From assembly GCA_050123335.1 (NCBI GenBank), contig JASFHH010000035.1, positions 1 through 17,238 of the forward strand: 17,238 nt of DNA, read 5' to 3'. Each line of letters starts with the position of its first letter. Position 1 is the stretch's first letter. The translations under genes and the position numbers were made by a program. Under the pieces are notes generated by a model. That model was not told where the DNA came from and made no database searches. It saw only the letters and a list, made by a program, of their open reading frames with translations. Source of the stretch: JASFHF01 sp050123335 (GTDB lineage: Bacteria > Pseudomonadota > Gammaproteobacteria > UBA12402). Shown here one piece after another: positions 1 to 7,446 of the stretch.

Positions 1-1013
1 TCATCTCCTCACCACGCAGATATGGTAAGAGCAGCTTGGCTTTGAAGGTGATTGAGGATTCCAAATTAGCTTATGAAGTAGTGGATCTTTTTATTGCCAA
101 AGATGGTGAAACAATTGAGAGGCATATTTTAGCTGGTATCAACCGATTAATTAGTAGTGTTATTACCATTTCAGAACGAGCAATTAATTTAATAAAAACA
201 ACTTTAAAGCATATAAATGCCAAGATTTTGATAGGTACGGGAGGGATTAATCTTGAATTTGATTTATCCAAGGCTGATGTGGCAACAAATATTTTGGAGA
301 TGCTGCAGGCTTTGGATAAAATTTTGATTAGACAGAAAATAAAAGCAATTTTGTTTATTGATGAGTTTCAACAAATCGGCGCATTAGATAATTCGCGCGG
401 AATTGAAGGTGCTTTTAGGCATGTTGCGCAACAAACACGAAATATTATTTTTATTTTTTCAGGAAGTAATCGGCATTTATTAATGCATATGTTTGATGAT
501 CGTAATCGACCATTTTATAAATTATGTCATCATATACATTTGGAACGTATTGAAGAAGTTCATTATAAAAAATTCTTGAATAAGCTCAGCCAGAAAGCTT
601 GGCAGAAAAATTTAAGTGCAGATGAATTTGCGACAATTATTACGCATACAGAGCGGCATCCATATTATATGAATCTTTTGTGTTCTAGAATTTGGCAATT
701 AAAAGTAAAATCTAATGTGCAGATGATAAATGATATTTGGTTAAATTATATTTTTGAAGAAAGAAGTAAGATTATTGCTGAACTTGATAAGTTAACAGCA
801 AATCAATATTTTGTATTAAATATAATTGCACATGGTTATAATAGCGATTTAACAAGTAAAGATTTTTTAACAAAATGGAAAATATCTAGTTCATCAGTTA
901 TTAAAGCATTAAAATTTTTAGAGCAAAATGATTATATTTATAAACGAGATCATCAATATTATGTTGTTGATCCTTTGATTAAAAAATCATTGTTGGTTTT
1001 TTCAGAAGATTAA
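1..1013 (+). CDS. AAA+ family ATPase, 5' end outside window (partial)
   Basis: The frame is open from the left edge; the first internal start codon is a TTG at 36, but it falls after an evident P-loop. The codons from 3 read ISSPRRYGKSSLALK, the Walker A form (PRRxGKT/S) typical of the COG1672-like ATPases, so the gene starts upstream of the window. Walker B is AILFIDEFQQ, about 105 residues after the TTG, followed by a sensor-like strand (IIFIFSGSNRHLL). The last 80 or so residues look like a winged helix (NQYFVLNIIAHG...SSSVIKALKFLEQNDYI), the usual C-terminal domain of this family. ATP binding and hydrolysis are supported by the motifs; the physiological role is not known. It ends 11 bases before the next gene, so co-transcription with it is possible. 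Confidence 0.85.
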   Translation, partial: ISSPRRYGKSSLALKVIEDSKLAYEVVDLFIAKDGETIERHILAGINRLISSVITISERAINLIKTTLKHINAKILIGTGGINLEFDLSKADVATNILEMLQALDKILIRQKIKAILFIDEFQQIGALDNSRGIEGAFRHVAQQTRNIIFIFSGSNRHLLMHMFDDRNRPFYKLCHHIHLERIEEVHYKKFLNKLSQKAWQKNLSADEFATIITHTERHPYYMNLLCSRIWQLKVKSNVQMINDIWLNYIFEERSKIIAELDKLTANQYFVLNIIAHGYNSDLTSKDFLTKWKISSSSVIKALKFLEQNDYIYKRDHQYYVVDPLIKKSLLVFSED

Positions 1014-1024
1014 TAGGAGCTTTT

Positions 1025-1945
1025 ATGAAAAGCGATCAACTGCATCAGGGGTTTTTACAGAGTATCGGCAATACACCATTAGTGAAGCTTGATTTTGCAG
1101 TTCCGCCCGCAATTTTAGCCAAACTAGAGTTTCTAAATCCTGGCGGCAGCATCAAAGATCGTGCAGCATTATTTATGGTCGAAGAAGCGGAGCGTCAAGG
1201 TTTATTAAAACCAGGCGGTACTATTGTTGAGGCGTCTTCAGGTAATCAAGGAATTGCATTGGCGATGATTGGTGTTCTGAAAGGTTATCGAGTAATTATT
1301 ACCACACCAGATCGTACTAGCTTTGAAAAGATTGCAACATTACAAGCTTATGGAGCTAAGGTTTATGTTTGTCCGGATACGGATTCTCTTGAGGACCCGG
1401 AAGGTTATCATGCTAAGGCGGAAGAATTGCACGAAGATATTCCTGGTTCTTTTATGCCAAATCAATATTACAACAAACAAAACGCGCGCGCGCATTATTT
1501 AACAACTGGTCCGGAAATTTGGCAACAAACCGAAGGAAAAGTTACGCATTGTTTTATTGGGATGGGAAGTTGTGGCACAGTTTCAGGTGCAGGACAATTT
1601 TTAAAAGAAAAAAATCCTAACATAAAAATTATTGGTATTGATGCAGCAACTTCTGCGCTTTCTAGTCCGGATAATCCGAAAGCGTACAAAACTGAAGGTA
1701 TTGGTGTTGATGTTATTAGTGACATGTATGATCCGCAAGTAGTTGATGCAGTTGTGCCGATTAAAGATGATGATGCATTTGCTATGACAAAAAAATTGGC
1801 GCGACAGGGTTATTTAGTTGGTTTATCAAGTGGTGCAGTGATGCATGTTGCATTGAATTATGCGAAGCGTTTAACGGAAAAAGATATTGCGGTAGTAATT
1901 TTCGCTGATTCCGGCCGTGCTTATTTGAGTAAGGTTTTTAAGTGA
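1025..1945 (+). CDS. PLP-dependent cysteine synthase / cystathionine beta-synthase-like enzyme
   Basis: Fold-type II PLP enzyme of 306 residues. The PLP-binding lysine is Lys44 in NPGGSIKDR; the substrate loop is SSGNQG at 70-75 (family usually TSGNTG), and the glycine-rich phosphate loop is GMGSCGTVSG (family usually GTGGT). The middle (PNQYYNKQNARAHYLTTGPEI, EGIGVDVI) and the C-terminus (FADSGRAYLSK) resemble the catalytic core of cystathionine beta-synthase more than CysK or CysM; there is no heme region and no CBS-domain pair. It should perform beta-replacement on serine, O-acetylserine or a related amino acid in the cytoplasm; the natural substrate cannot be read from sequence. AGGAG at 1015-1019 sets the ATG. 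Its stop overlaps the start of the downstream epimerase by four bases, implying translational coupling. The annotation cysM is plausible but not proven. Confidence 0.85.
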   Translation: MKSDQLHQGFLQSIGNTPLVKLDFAVPPAILAKLEFLNPGGSIKDRAALFMVEEAERQGLLKPGGTIVEASSGNQGIALAMIGVLKGYRVIITTPDRTSFEKIATLQAYGAKVYVCPDTDSLEDPEGYHAKAEELHEDIPGSFMPNQYYNKQNARAHYLTTGPEIWQQTEGKVTHCFIGMGSCGTVSGAGQFLKEKNPNIKIIGIDAATSALSSPDNPKAYKTEGIGVDVISDMYDPQVVDAVVPIKDDDAFAMTKKLARQGYLVGLSSGAVMHVALNYAKRLTEKDIAVVIFADSGRAYLSKVFK

Positions 1946-2679
1946 AGTTTTGTAAATATCAATCGTTAGGTAACAGCTTTGTTTTATTGGACTGGATAGA
2001 ACGTCGTGATTCTGTAAGTCCAGGTTGGATAAAACAAACGTGTAATCAACAAAAAGTTGATGGTGTTTTGATTTTACAAAATCAAGATTATCCGCAAGTT
2101 CAGATGTTTAATGCCGATGGAAGCGATGGACAAAGTTGTTTTAATGGAGTGCGTTGTGCTGCATATCATTTAGCAAGTAAAAGAAATTTCCCACAAAAAT
2201 TTAAACTCAAGATGCAGCGGCTAATTGATTGTGAAGTAATCAAAAATTCAATTACGATAAATGTTGGAAAAGTTAATTATAAAAAACCGCATCAAATTCA
2301 AGTTGCGAATAAAATTTTACGAGGTCATATTGTGGATGTTGACAACCCGCACTTTGTAATTTTAGAAAAAATTGATTTAAACTGGTTACAAAAATATGGT
2401 CATAAGATTGAAAACCACAAAGATTTTCCAAATCGCACCAATGTTGAATTTGTTTGGAAAGACGGAACTAGCTATCATGCTTTAGTTCATGAACGTGGTT
2501 GTGGTATTACTAAAGCTTGTGGTACTGGTGCGGCAGCGATCGTACAAACTTTATTTCACCAAAATAAAATCACATGTAATCAGAAAATTTCAATTCAAAT
2601 GCCAGGCGGCGTTTTGCAGACTTATCTTGATGGTGATGAATCTATAATTCAAATTGCGCAAGCAGAAATGGTTAATTAA
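1942..2679 (+). CDS. dapF: Diaminopimelate epimerase (DapF family), slightly divergent
   Basis: Converts LL- to meso-diaminopimelate for peptidoglycan and lysine if it acts as a standard DapF. The two catalytic thiols are Cys66 (NADGSDGQSC) and Cys193 (KACGTGA). Residues known to hold the distal centre in DapF are present: Asn11, Asn57, Asn135 and His137 (DNPHF), Asn167 (RTNVEF), Glu184-Arg185. Oddities: the residue after Cys66 is Phe where the family has Gly (C-F-N, not C-G-N), and the usual GxGET reads GCGIT. At 245 residues it is about 30 shorter than the E. coli enzyme. The start is GTG, sharing four bases (GTGA) with the preceding stop, with AAGG at 1931-1934 as ribosome site. The pairing with a CBS-like enzyme is unusual and leaves room for a different diamino-dicarboxylate substrate. 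Confidence 0.88.
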   Translation: MKFCKYQSLGNSFVLLDWIERRDSVSPGWIKQTCNQQKVDGVLILQNQDYPQVQMFNADGSDGQSCFNGVRCAAYHLASKRNFPQKFKLKMQRLIDCEVIKNSITINVGKVNYKKPHQIQVANKILRGHIVDVDNPHFVILEKIDLNWLQKYGHKIENHKDFPNRTNVEFVWKDGTSYHALVHERGCGITKACGTGAAAIVQTLFHQNKITCNQKISIQMPGGVLQTYLDGDESIIQIAQAEMVN

Positions 2680-2746
2680 ATTCAAAACCACGTAGTTTTC
2701 ACGCTAATTTTTATTTTTCAAATCAAGTATCTTCTCATTTTAGATA

Positions 2747-2776
2747 AAATATGCGGTTGATGTATATCGCATATTT
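2747..2776. promoter_or_regulatory. Palindromic operator upstream of higBA
   Basis: Perfect 9-bp inverted repeat AAATATGCG (2747-2755) and CGCATATTT (2768-2776), 12-base spacer. It covers the -35 box and most of the promoter spacer, where an HTH antitoxin of the HigA type normally binds to repress its own operon. The binding is inference. Confidence 0.6.
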
Positions 2777-2784
2777 GCTATAAT
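2757..2784 (+). promoter_or_regulatory. Promoter of higBA
   Basis: TTGATG (2757-2762), 16-base spacer, TATAAT (2779-2784), with an extended -10 (TGC just before TATAAT). Transcription would begin near 2791, after the GAGGAG ribosome site at 2785-2790, so the message would be nearly leaderless. Confidence 0.5.
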
Positions 2785-2796
2785 GAGGAGTGTGCA

Positions 2797-3144
2797 ATGG
2801 GTGAGTGGAGGGTTGTGTATTATAGTGCTAAGGTCAAATCAAAAATATGGACTTGGCCAAAGAGACTTGCGGCGCGTTATAAGCGTATTATCGATACTAT
2901 TAAAGTCAAAGGCCCAAATATCGGAATGCCTATTACTAAGCCCATAGGTGATGGTTTGTTTGAAATTAGGGTGCAAGGAAAAAATGAGGTAGGGCGTGTG
3001 TTTTTTTGTTATATAATTAAGCGAGAAGTTTTTATTTTGCATGGATTTGTTAAAAAGACGCAGGAAATTCCATTAAGGGAATTAAGACTTGCACAAACAC
3101 GTATGAAGGAGGTAAAAAATGCCGTTCGATCCAGTACCACATGA
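2797..3144 (+). CDS. higB: HigB-type toxin (RelE/ParE superfamily, phage Gp49-like)
   Basis: 115 residues. The core pattern GDGLFEIRVQGKNEVGRVFFCYIIKREVFILHGFVKKTQEIP, spanning about 50-92, is the hallmark of the Gp49/HigB-like family of RelE-superfamily toxins; members usually cut mRNA at the ribosome. GAGGAG lies six bases before the ATG. The toxin comes first and overlaps the antitoxin start by 26 bases, the reversed order characteristic of higBA. The C-terminal KNAVRSSTT is encoded by the overlap. Cytoplasmic; expression is likely held down by the antitoxin acting at the palindrome just upstream. The family assignment is secure from the motif; actual toxicity is inference. Confidence 0.88.
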   Translation: MGEWRVVYYSAKVKSKIWTWPKRLAARYKRIIDTIKVKGPNIGMPITKPIGDGLFEIRVQGKNEVGRVFFCYIIKREVFILHGFVKKTQEIPLRELRLAQTRMKEVKNAVRSSTT

Positions 3145-3433
3145 TGATGAAGAGTTTTTTAAAATACCTGGCGTGTTAGAAGAATATAATGCTTTAGAAG
3201 AAGAATTTGCGATGATCCACGAGATGATTGACGCACGAAAAAAATCCGGTAAAACGCAAAAAGAAATTGCTAAAGCAATGAAAACAACTCAGTCAGTTGT
3301 GGCACGTATTGAATCTAATATTGCAGAAAAGCATCATTCACCAACTATCAATACTTTGCGCAAGTATGCTGCGGCTTTGGGATGCATGTTACAAATCAAG
3401 TTGGTTCGTAAAAGAAAAAGACGAACTAAATAA
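3119..3433 (+). CDS. higA: HigA-type antitoxin, XRE-family HTH
   Basis: 104 residues. A Cro/C1-type helix-turn-helix lies around residues 36-92 (DARKKSGKTQKEIAKAMKTTQSVVARIES, then SPTINTLRKYAAALG). The N-terminus is acidic (DPVPHDDEEFF) and the C-terminus very basic (KLVRKRKRRTK). An excellent ribosome site, AAGGAGGT (3106-3113), lies inside the toxin gene five bases before the ATG, favouring antitoxin excess. As in other HigBA modules it should bind the toxin and repress the operon through the inverted repeat at 2747-2776. Its stop is one base from the stop of the convergent transpeptidase gene, with no terminator between them. Confidence 0.88.
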   Translation: MPFDPVPHDDEEFFKIPGVLEEYNALEEEFAMIHEMIDARKKSGKTQKEIAKAMKTTQSVVARIESNIAEKHHSPTINTLRKYAAALGCMLQIKLVRKRKRRTK

Positions 3434-3434
3434 T

Positions 3435-3965
3435 TTACGAATGATAAGGCTTAATAATTACGGTCGAACCAACATTAAGAAAATTATTGTTTAGCCATTT
3501 TGCAACTATAGGTGAAACCCGAATGCATCCGTGACTGGCATTGTGGTTTGGTATGTCGCCGGATCCGTGAATTGCATAACCTCCTTTAAAATGCATGCAA
3601 TAAGGCATTGGTGCGCCGCCATTAGTTTCTATTGGGAATTTGGTTGAGATGCAATCTGCTCCTCCTTTACGTAAGATGCTAAAAGTTCCGCTGATGGTGC
3701 GGCAGGGACGTCCTACATCAGGGCAGTATTGTGCACCACCGGAACTTTTGCCAGTATTGATGCGTCTGCCTTCCTCATTGTAAACCGCCCAGGCACGATA
3801 ATTTGGGTCGAAAATGAAAACACGTCTACCGGTTGCGGGTCTGGTTGTTGGGAAGTAATTGCTTCCTTTGGTATCCTTATCACCATCAGGATCGCTAGGG
3901 GTAAAAGTACATCCTGCCAAAATTATGGTTAAAACACCAACTATAAGAATTTTTCCGATTTGCAT
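3435..3965 (-). CDS. Lipoprotein L,D-transpeptidase (YkuD domain)
   Basis: 176 residues from the ATG at 3965, which sits five bases after a full AAGGAGGT site (3978-3971). A TTG two codons upstream overlaps that site and is not credible. Residues 1-19 form a signal peptide ending in a lipobox (Leu-Ala-Gly-Cys19); Thr20 at +2 predicts outer-membrane sorting. The YkuD domain runs from about 47 to the end, with His133 (IHGS) and catalytic Cys147 in SHGCIR. Such enzymes form 3-3 crosslinks or attach proteins to peptidoglycan. Four extra cysteines (81, 88, 105, 123) match those in the second transpeptidase at 9614-10285. Proteins of this type in Legionella are sometimes called EnhA; I do not transfer that name. 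Confidence 0.9.
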   Translation of the reverse strand: MQIGKILIVGVLTIILAGCTFTPSDPDGDKDTKGSNYFPTTRPATGRRVFIFDPNYRAWAVYNEEGRRINTGKSSGGAQYCPDVGRPCRTISGTFSILRKGGADCISTKFPIETNGGAPMPYCMHFKGGYAIHGSGDIPNHNASHGCIRVSPIVAKWLNNNFLNVGSTVIIKPYHS

Positions 3966-3989
3966 ATACAACCTCCTTGTAACATATTT

Positions 3990-4018
3990 ATCATATCATA
4001 AGTTTTATAAACTGCGAA
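3990..4018 (-). promoter_or_regulatory. Candidate promoter of the lipoprotein transpeptidase
   Basis: On the minus strand, TTCGCA (4018-4013), 17-base spacer, TATGAT (3995-3990). Start point would be near 3983, just before the AAGGAGGT site. In AT-rich DNA such matches are common, so this is tentative. Confidence 0.35.
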
Positions 4019-4062
4019 ATTTGTGTTTGGGAATGATTTGGGAAAGAAACCGTAATTGGTTC

Positions 4063-4091
4063 TGGCTTAGTAAACAATGAATTGTTATAAT
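4063..4091 (+). promoter_or_regulatory. Candidate promoter of the hldE-spoT run
   Basis: Perfect TATAAT at 4086-4091 preceded by TGT (extended -10), with a weak -35 TGGCTT at 4063-4068, spacer 17. A small inverted repeat, TGCTC (4091-4095) and GAGCA (4103-4107), covers the expected start point near 4098. Confidence 0.45.
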
Positions 4092-4138
4092 GCTCATTAA
4101 TCGAGCAAAATAAAAGCTTTGTTTTTTCAGCGAGTTAT

Positions 4139-5560
4139 ATGAACATAGAAATTCCAGATTTTTCAAGAGTGCGTATTTTGGTAGTTGGCGATTTGATGTT
4201 AGATCGCTATTGGTATGGCCAAACTGCACGGATTTCACCTGAAGCACCAGTACCAGTAGTAAAGGTGCAGAGTGTTGAAGAGCGCCCGGGCGGTGCTGGC
4301 AATGTGGCTCTTAATCTGGCTGCTTTAGGAGTTAAAACCAGCTTGCTAGCTATTACTGGAGATGATGTAGAAGCTGAATCTTTAAATAAATTGTTAACTT
4401 CTGCTGGAGTAGAGTGTTTTCTACAAAAATTATCTGATTTGCCGACGATTACTAAATTACGAGTAATGAGTCAGCATCAACAGTTGATGCGATTGGATTT
4501 TGAAAAAAACTTTCATCTTGAAGCTAATCAAGAGTTATTAAATAAATTTAAAGCTTTTGCCAAAAATTTTGATGCGATAATTTTGTCTGATTATGGCAAA
4601 GGTACTTTAATTAATGCTAAAGAATTAATTGGAATTGCAACTTCTGCTAAAATTCCAGTTTTTGTAGATCCTAAACAAAAAGATTTTTCTTTTTATTATG
4701 GTGCTACTTTTATTACGCCAAATTTTAAAGAATTTCAGTCGGCCGCTGGTGAATGTAAAACTGAAAAAGAAATCGTAGCCAAAGCGCAAAGTTTATTAAA
4801 AGCGTGTAATTTAAAAAATCTATTAATTACGCGTGGTGCGCAGGGGATGACTTTATGTTGTTGCGATAAAGAACCACAACATTTTTCTACGTATGCACAA
4901 GAGGTTTTTGATGTAACTGGCGCAGGTGATACAGTTATTGCAACTTTAGCTGCGGGGATTGCAGCAGGATTAAATTTAATTCATGCAGTACAGTTATCGA
5001 ATGTTGCTGCGGGAATAGCAGTTTCTAAATTAGGTGCAGCATCAATTAGTGCAAAAGAATTAAATCGGGCTACAACGTTAAATCATCTTAACAATATTAT
5101 GAATGAAGAGCAGTTACAATTAGCGATACAAGACGCGCGTACTAAGGGAGAAAGAATTGTTTTTACCAATGGTTGTTTTGATATCCTGCATGCAGGACAT
5201 GTTCATTATTTAGAACAAGCAAAAAAATTAGGTCATCGTTTAATTGTTGCAGTTAACCATGATGATTCAGTCAGGCGATTGAAGGGAGATGATCGGCCAA
5301 TTAATGATGTGAATCAGCGTATGGCGGTTTTAGCCGGATTAAATTCGGTTGATTGGGTAGTGCCATTTACTGAAGATACGCCCGAGCGGTTAATTAATAA
5401 ATTATTGCCGGATGTTTTAGTTAAAGGGGGTGATTGGCAGCCGGAAGAAATTGTTGGAAGTCACACAGTTTTGCAAAATGGCGGAGAGGTTAAATCATTG
5501 AATTTTATTGATGGATGTTCAACAACTTCAATGATTGATCGGATTAAGGGGGTGGAATGA
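4139..5560 (+). CDS. hldE: Bifunctional heptose-7-phosphate kinase / heptose-1-phosphate adenylyltransferase
   Basis: Two fused domains, 473 residues against about 477 in E. coli. The N-terminal ribokinase-like domain (1 to about 318) opens with VVGDLMLDRYWYG and carries TGAGDT with catalytic base Asp264; it phosphorylates D-glycero-D-manno-heptose 7-phosphate at C1. The C-terminal nucleotidyltransferase (about 340-473) has FTNGCFD and HAGH at 351-354 and ends in the family's GCSTTS block; it transfers AMP to heptose 1-phosphate. Together they supply ADP-heptose for the LPS inner core. The ribosome site is weak (GAG at 4132-4134) but the N-terminus aligns with E. coli HldE at this ATG. hldD overlaps its end by four bases, putting consecutive steps under coupled translation. 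Confidence 0.97.
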   Translation: MNIEIPDFSRVRILVVGDLMLDRYWYGQTARISPEAPVPVVKVQSVEERPGGAGNVALNLAALGVKTSLLAITGDDVEAESLNKLLTSAGVECFLQKLSDLPTITKLRVMSQHQQLMRLDFEKNFHLEANQELLNKFKAFAKNFDAIILSDYGKGTLINAKELIGIATSAKIPVFVDPKQKDFSFYYGATFITPNFKEFQSAAGECKTEKEIVAKAQSLLKACNLKNLLITRGAQGMTLCCCDKEPQHFSTYAQEVFDVTGAGDTVIATLAAGIAAGLNLIHAVQLSNVAAGIAVSKLGAASISAKELNRATTLNHLNNIMNEEQLQLAIQDARTKGERIVFTNGCFDILHAGHVHYLEQAKKLGHRLIVAVNHDDSVRRLKGDDRPINDVNQRMAVLAGLNSVDWVVPFTEDTPERLINKLLPDVLVKGGDWQPEEIVGSHTVLQNGGEVKSLNFIDGCSTTSMIDRIKGVE

Positions 5561-6504
5561 TTATAGTTACCGGCGGCGCAGGATTTATTGGTAGCAATAT
5601 AGTAAAAGCTTTAAATAATCGTGGTGTAACTGATATTTTGGTAGTTGATGAATTGACTGATGGTAGAAAGTTTAAAAATATTGTTGATTGTGAAATTACC
5701 GATTATTTAAATAAAGATTTTTTTCTGGATATGTTGTTTGAAGATGGTTTTGATAAACCAATCGAAGCAATCTTTCATCAAGGTGCTTGTTCTGATACGA
5801 CTGAGTGGAATGGAAAATTTATGATGGAGAATAATTATGATTATTCAAAAATGTTATTGCATTATTGTTTAGCAAAAAAAATTCCATTTATTTACGCGTC
5901 AAGTGCAGCAATTTACGGTGTAGAAAAAGTTTTTAAAGAAGAAATACAATATGAAAAACCATTAAATGTTTATGGTTATTCTAAATTTTTGTTTGATCAA
6001 TATGTGCGAAAACTTTTGCCTTCTGCAAAAAGTCAAGTGGTGGGTTTACGTTATTTTAATGTCTATGGTCCTAGAGAATTCCATAAAGGTAAAATGGCAA
6101 GTGTCGCTTTTCATTTTAATGAACAAATCAAACAAACAGACGTAGTTAAGTTATTTGAAGGTTGTGATGGTTATGCTGACGGTGAGCAGTTGCGTGATTT
6201 TATTTATGTTGGTGATGCTGTTGCGGTTAATTTATGGTTTTTAGATCATCCAAAAAAATCTGGAATTTTTAATTTAGGAACAGGAAAGGCGCAAACTTTT
6301 AATGATGTGGCACATGCAGTTATTGATTGGCATAGCGGAGGTAAAATTGAATATATTCCGTTTCCAAAAGAACTTAAAGATTGTTACCAAAGCTTTACTC
6401 AAGCGGATCTTACTAAGTTGCGAAAAGCCGGATGCAAAATTAAGTTTAAATCGGTAGAGCAAGGGGTTAAGGAGTACATGCAGAATATAGAGGGGGCGAA
6501 ATAA
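5557..6504 (+). CDS. hldD: ADP-L-glycero-D-manno-heptose 6-epimerase
   Basis: Extended short-chain dehydrogenase fold, 315 residues. NAD(P)-binding GGAGFIG at 6-12, catalytic Ser115/116 (YASSAAIYG) and Tyr139-xxx-Lys143 (YGYSK). FFHQGACSDTT-like and GLRYFNVYGP-like blocks are HldD signatures. It flips C6 of ADP-D-glycero-D-manno-heptose, the last step before heptosyltransferases use it for LPS core. The ATG shares ATGA with the hldE stop and has the strong AAGGGGGTGG (5546-5555) inside hldE. Placement of hldD directly after hldE gives a complete late heptose pathway in two genes; in E. coli they lie apart. Confidence 0.97.
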   Translation: MIIVTGGAGFIGSNIVKALNNRGVTDILVVDELTDGRKFKNIVDCEITDYLNKDFFLDMLFEDGFDKPIEAIFHQGACSDTTEWNGKFMMENNYDYSKMLLHYCLAKKIPFIYASSAAIYGVEKVFKEEIQYEKPLNVYGYSKFLFDQYVRKLLPSAKSQVVGLRYFNVYGPREFHKGKMASVAFHFNEQIKQTDVVKLFEGCDGYADGEQLRDFIYVGDAVAVNLWFLDHPKKSGIFNLGTGKAQTFNDVAHAVIDWHSGGKIEYIPFPKELKDCYQSFTQADLTKLRKAGCKIKFKSVEQGVKEYMQNIEGAK

Positions 6505-6505
6505 T

Positions 6506-7126
6506 ATGGCGGGAACACTATATATCATTTCTGCAGCTTCTGGAACTGGAAAAACTAGTTTGGTAAATACTTTGGTAAAATCGTTTAAAAATTTAGAAAT
6601 TTCTGTGTCGTATACCACTAGACCAAAAAGATCAAGTGAAAAAGAAGGTAAAGATTATCATTTTGTTACACAGAAACAGTTTGATAAAATGGTTGCAAAT
6701 GGAGAATTTTTGGAATATGCAACGGTTTTTGGTAAACATTATGGCACTTCAAAAACCGAGGTGCAAAAAAAATTAGATCAAGGGGTTGATGTTATTTTGG
6801 AGATTGATTGGCAAGGTGCACGTCAGGCGCGAAAAAGTATTGCTAATGTTATTAGTATTTTTATTCTGCCGCCTTCTAAAGAAGAGTTAAAGCGCAGAAT
6901 CATTGGACGCAATCAAGATGAAATAGTAGTAATAAATCAGCGATTAAAAGCTGCAAGTCACGAAATTTCGCACTATAATGAATATAATTATTTAGTGGTA
7001 AATGATAAATTTGATGATGCATTGACTGCGTTAAAGTCAATTGTTTTAGCCAGGCGTTGTCGTGAAGATACGCGTGAACAAGAATTAAAAAGTTTATTAG
7101 AAGAATTGATGAGGTGTCAAGTCTAG
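6506..7126 (+). CDS. gmk: Guanylate kinase
   Basis: ATP-dependent conversion of GMP to GDP. The P-loop is SAASGTGKTS at 9-18 (family SAPSGxGKSS), followed by the GMP-binding VSYTTRPKR and the DYHFV...F...GEFLEYA blocks. 206 residues, the normal length. The start is one base after the hldD stop. The last codons (Met-Arg-Cys-Gln-Val-stop) lie inside a 28-bp inverted repeat that begins at 7113, so the C-terminus was supplied by a repeat element rather than inherited with the kinase fold. Followed by rpoZ and spoT, the standard proteobacterial order. Confidence 0.97.
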   Translation: MAGTLYIISAASGTGKTSLVNTLVKSFKNLEISVSYTTRPKRSSEKEGKDYHFVTQKQFDKMVANGEFLEYATVFGKHYGTSKTEVQKKLDQGVDVILEIDWQGARQARKSIANVISIFILPPSKEELKRRIIGRNQDEIVVINQRLKAASHEISHYNEYNYLVVNDKFDDALTALKSIVLARRCREDTREQELKSLLEELMRCQV

Positions 7127-7187
7127 ACTTAAGACTTGACGGAATGAATGAGGTGTCATGTCAAGTCTTAAGTCTAGACTTGACACC
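7113..7187. repeat. 28-bp perfect inverted repeat between gmk and rpoZ (REP-like)
   Basis: Arms 7113-7140 and 7160-7187 are exact reverse complements over 28 bases, with a 19-base loop. Outer ends are GGTGTC and GACACC. Each arm can also fold alone: GTCAAGTCT (7116-7124) pairs with AGACTTGAC (7132-7140) in the left arm. An 11-base direct repeat ATGAGGTGTCA occurs at 7109 and 7148, so the unit may be two REP-like copies. It contains the gmk stop and ends six bases before the rpoZ ribosome site (AGGAG, 7193-7197). No T-run follows, so it is not a standard terminator. Confidence 0.9.
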
Positions 7188-7203
7188 CATATAGGAGTAA
7201 ATA

Positions 7204-7446
7204 ATGGCAAGACTAACAGTAGAAGATTGTTTGAAAAAAGAAAACAACCGGTTTAAATTGATTATGCGTGCTGCAAAAAGAGCACGTGATTTAGAGCGGG
7301 GCGCAGAGGCGGCCGTGCCTTGGGATAATGATAAGCCTACGGTTGTTGCTTTGCGCGAAATTGCTGATGGGGTTCTTGAGGAAGGCAAACCAAAGCAAAT
7401 TGCAACAGAACCGGAAGAATCAGAATCAGAGGTGTCTGACACCTAA
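7204..7446 (+). CDS. rpoZ: DNA-directed RNA polymerase omega subunit
   Basis: 80 residues; the first 60 follow the omega pattern closely (MARLTVEDCLKK.NNRF, AKRARDLERGAE, DNDKPTVVALREIADG). Omega helps assemble and stabilise beta-prime and forms part of one ppGpp site on RNA polymerase, matching its position before spoT. The tail after residue 62 is acidic (EPEESESE) and differs from E. coli. The final residues Val-Ser-Asp-Thr are encoded by a GGTGTCTGACACC palindrome at 7431-7443, again a gene end written by a repeat. AGGAG at 7193-7197 lies six bases from the ATG. Slightly shorter than the E. coli protein (91). Confidence 0.95.
   Translation: MARLTVEDCLKKENNRFKLIMRAAKRARDLERGAEAAVPWDNDKPTVVALREIADGVLEEGKPKQIATEPEESESEVSDT

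Noticed and set aside
6274..6618. 114-codon minus-strand frame over the hldD-gmk junction
   Set aside because: It is a shadow of two well-supported genes on the plus strand.
7113..7187. Rho-independent terminator after gmk
   Set aside because: The stem is strong but not followed by a T-run, and rpoZ starts 16 bases later in the same operon.
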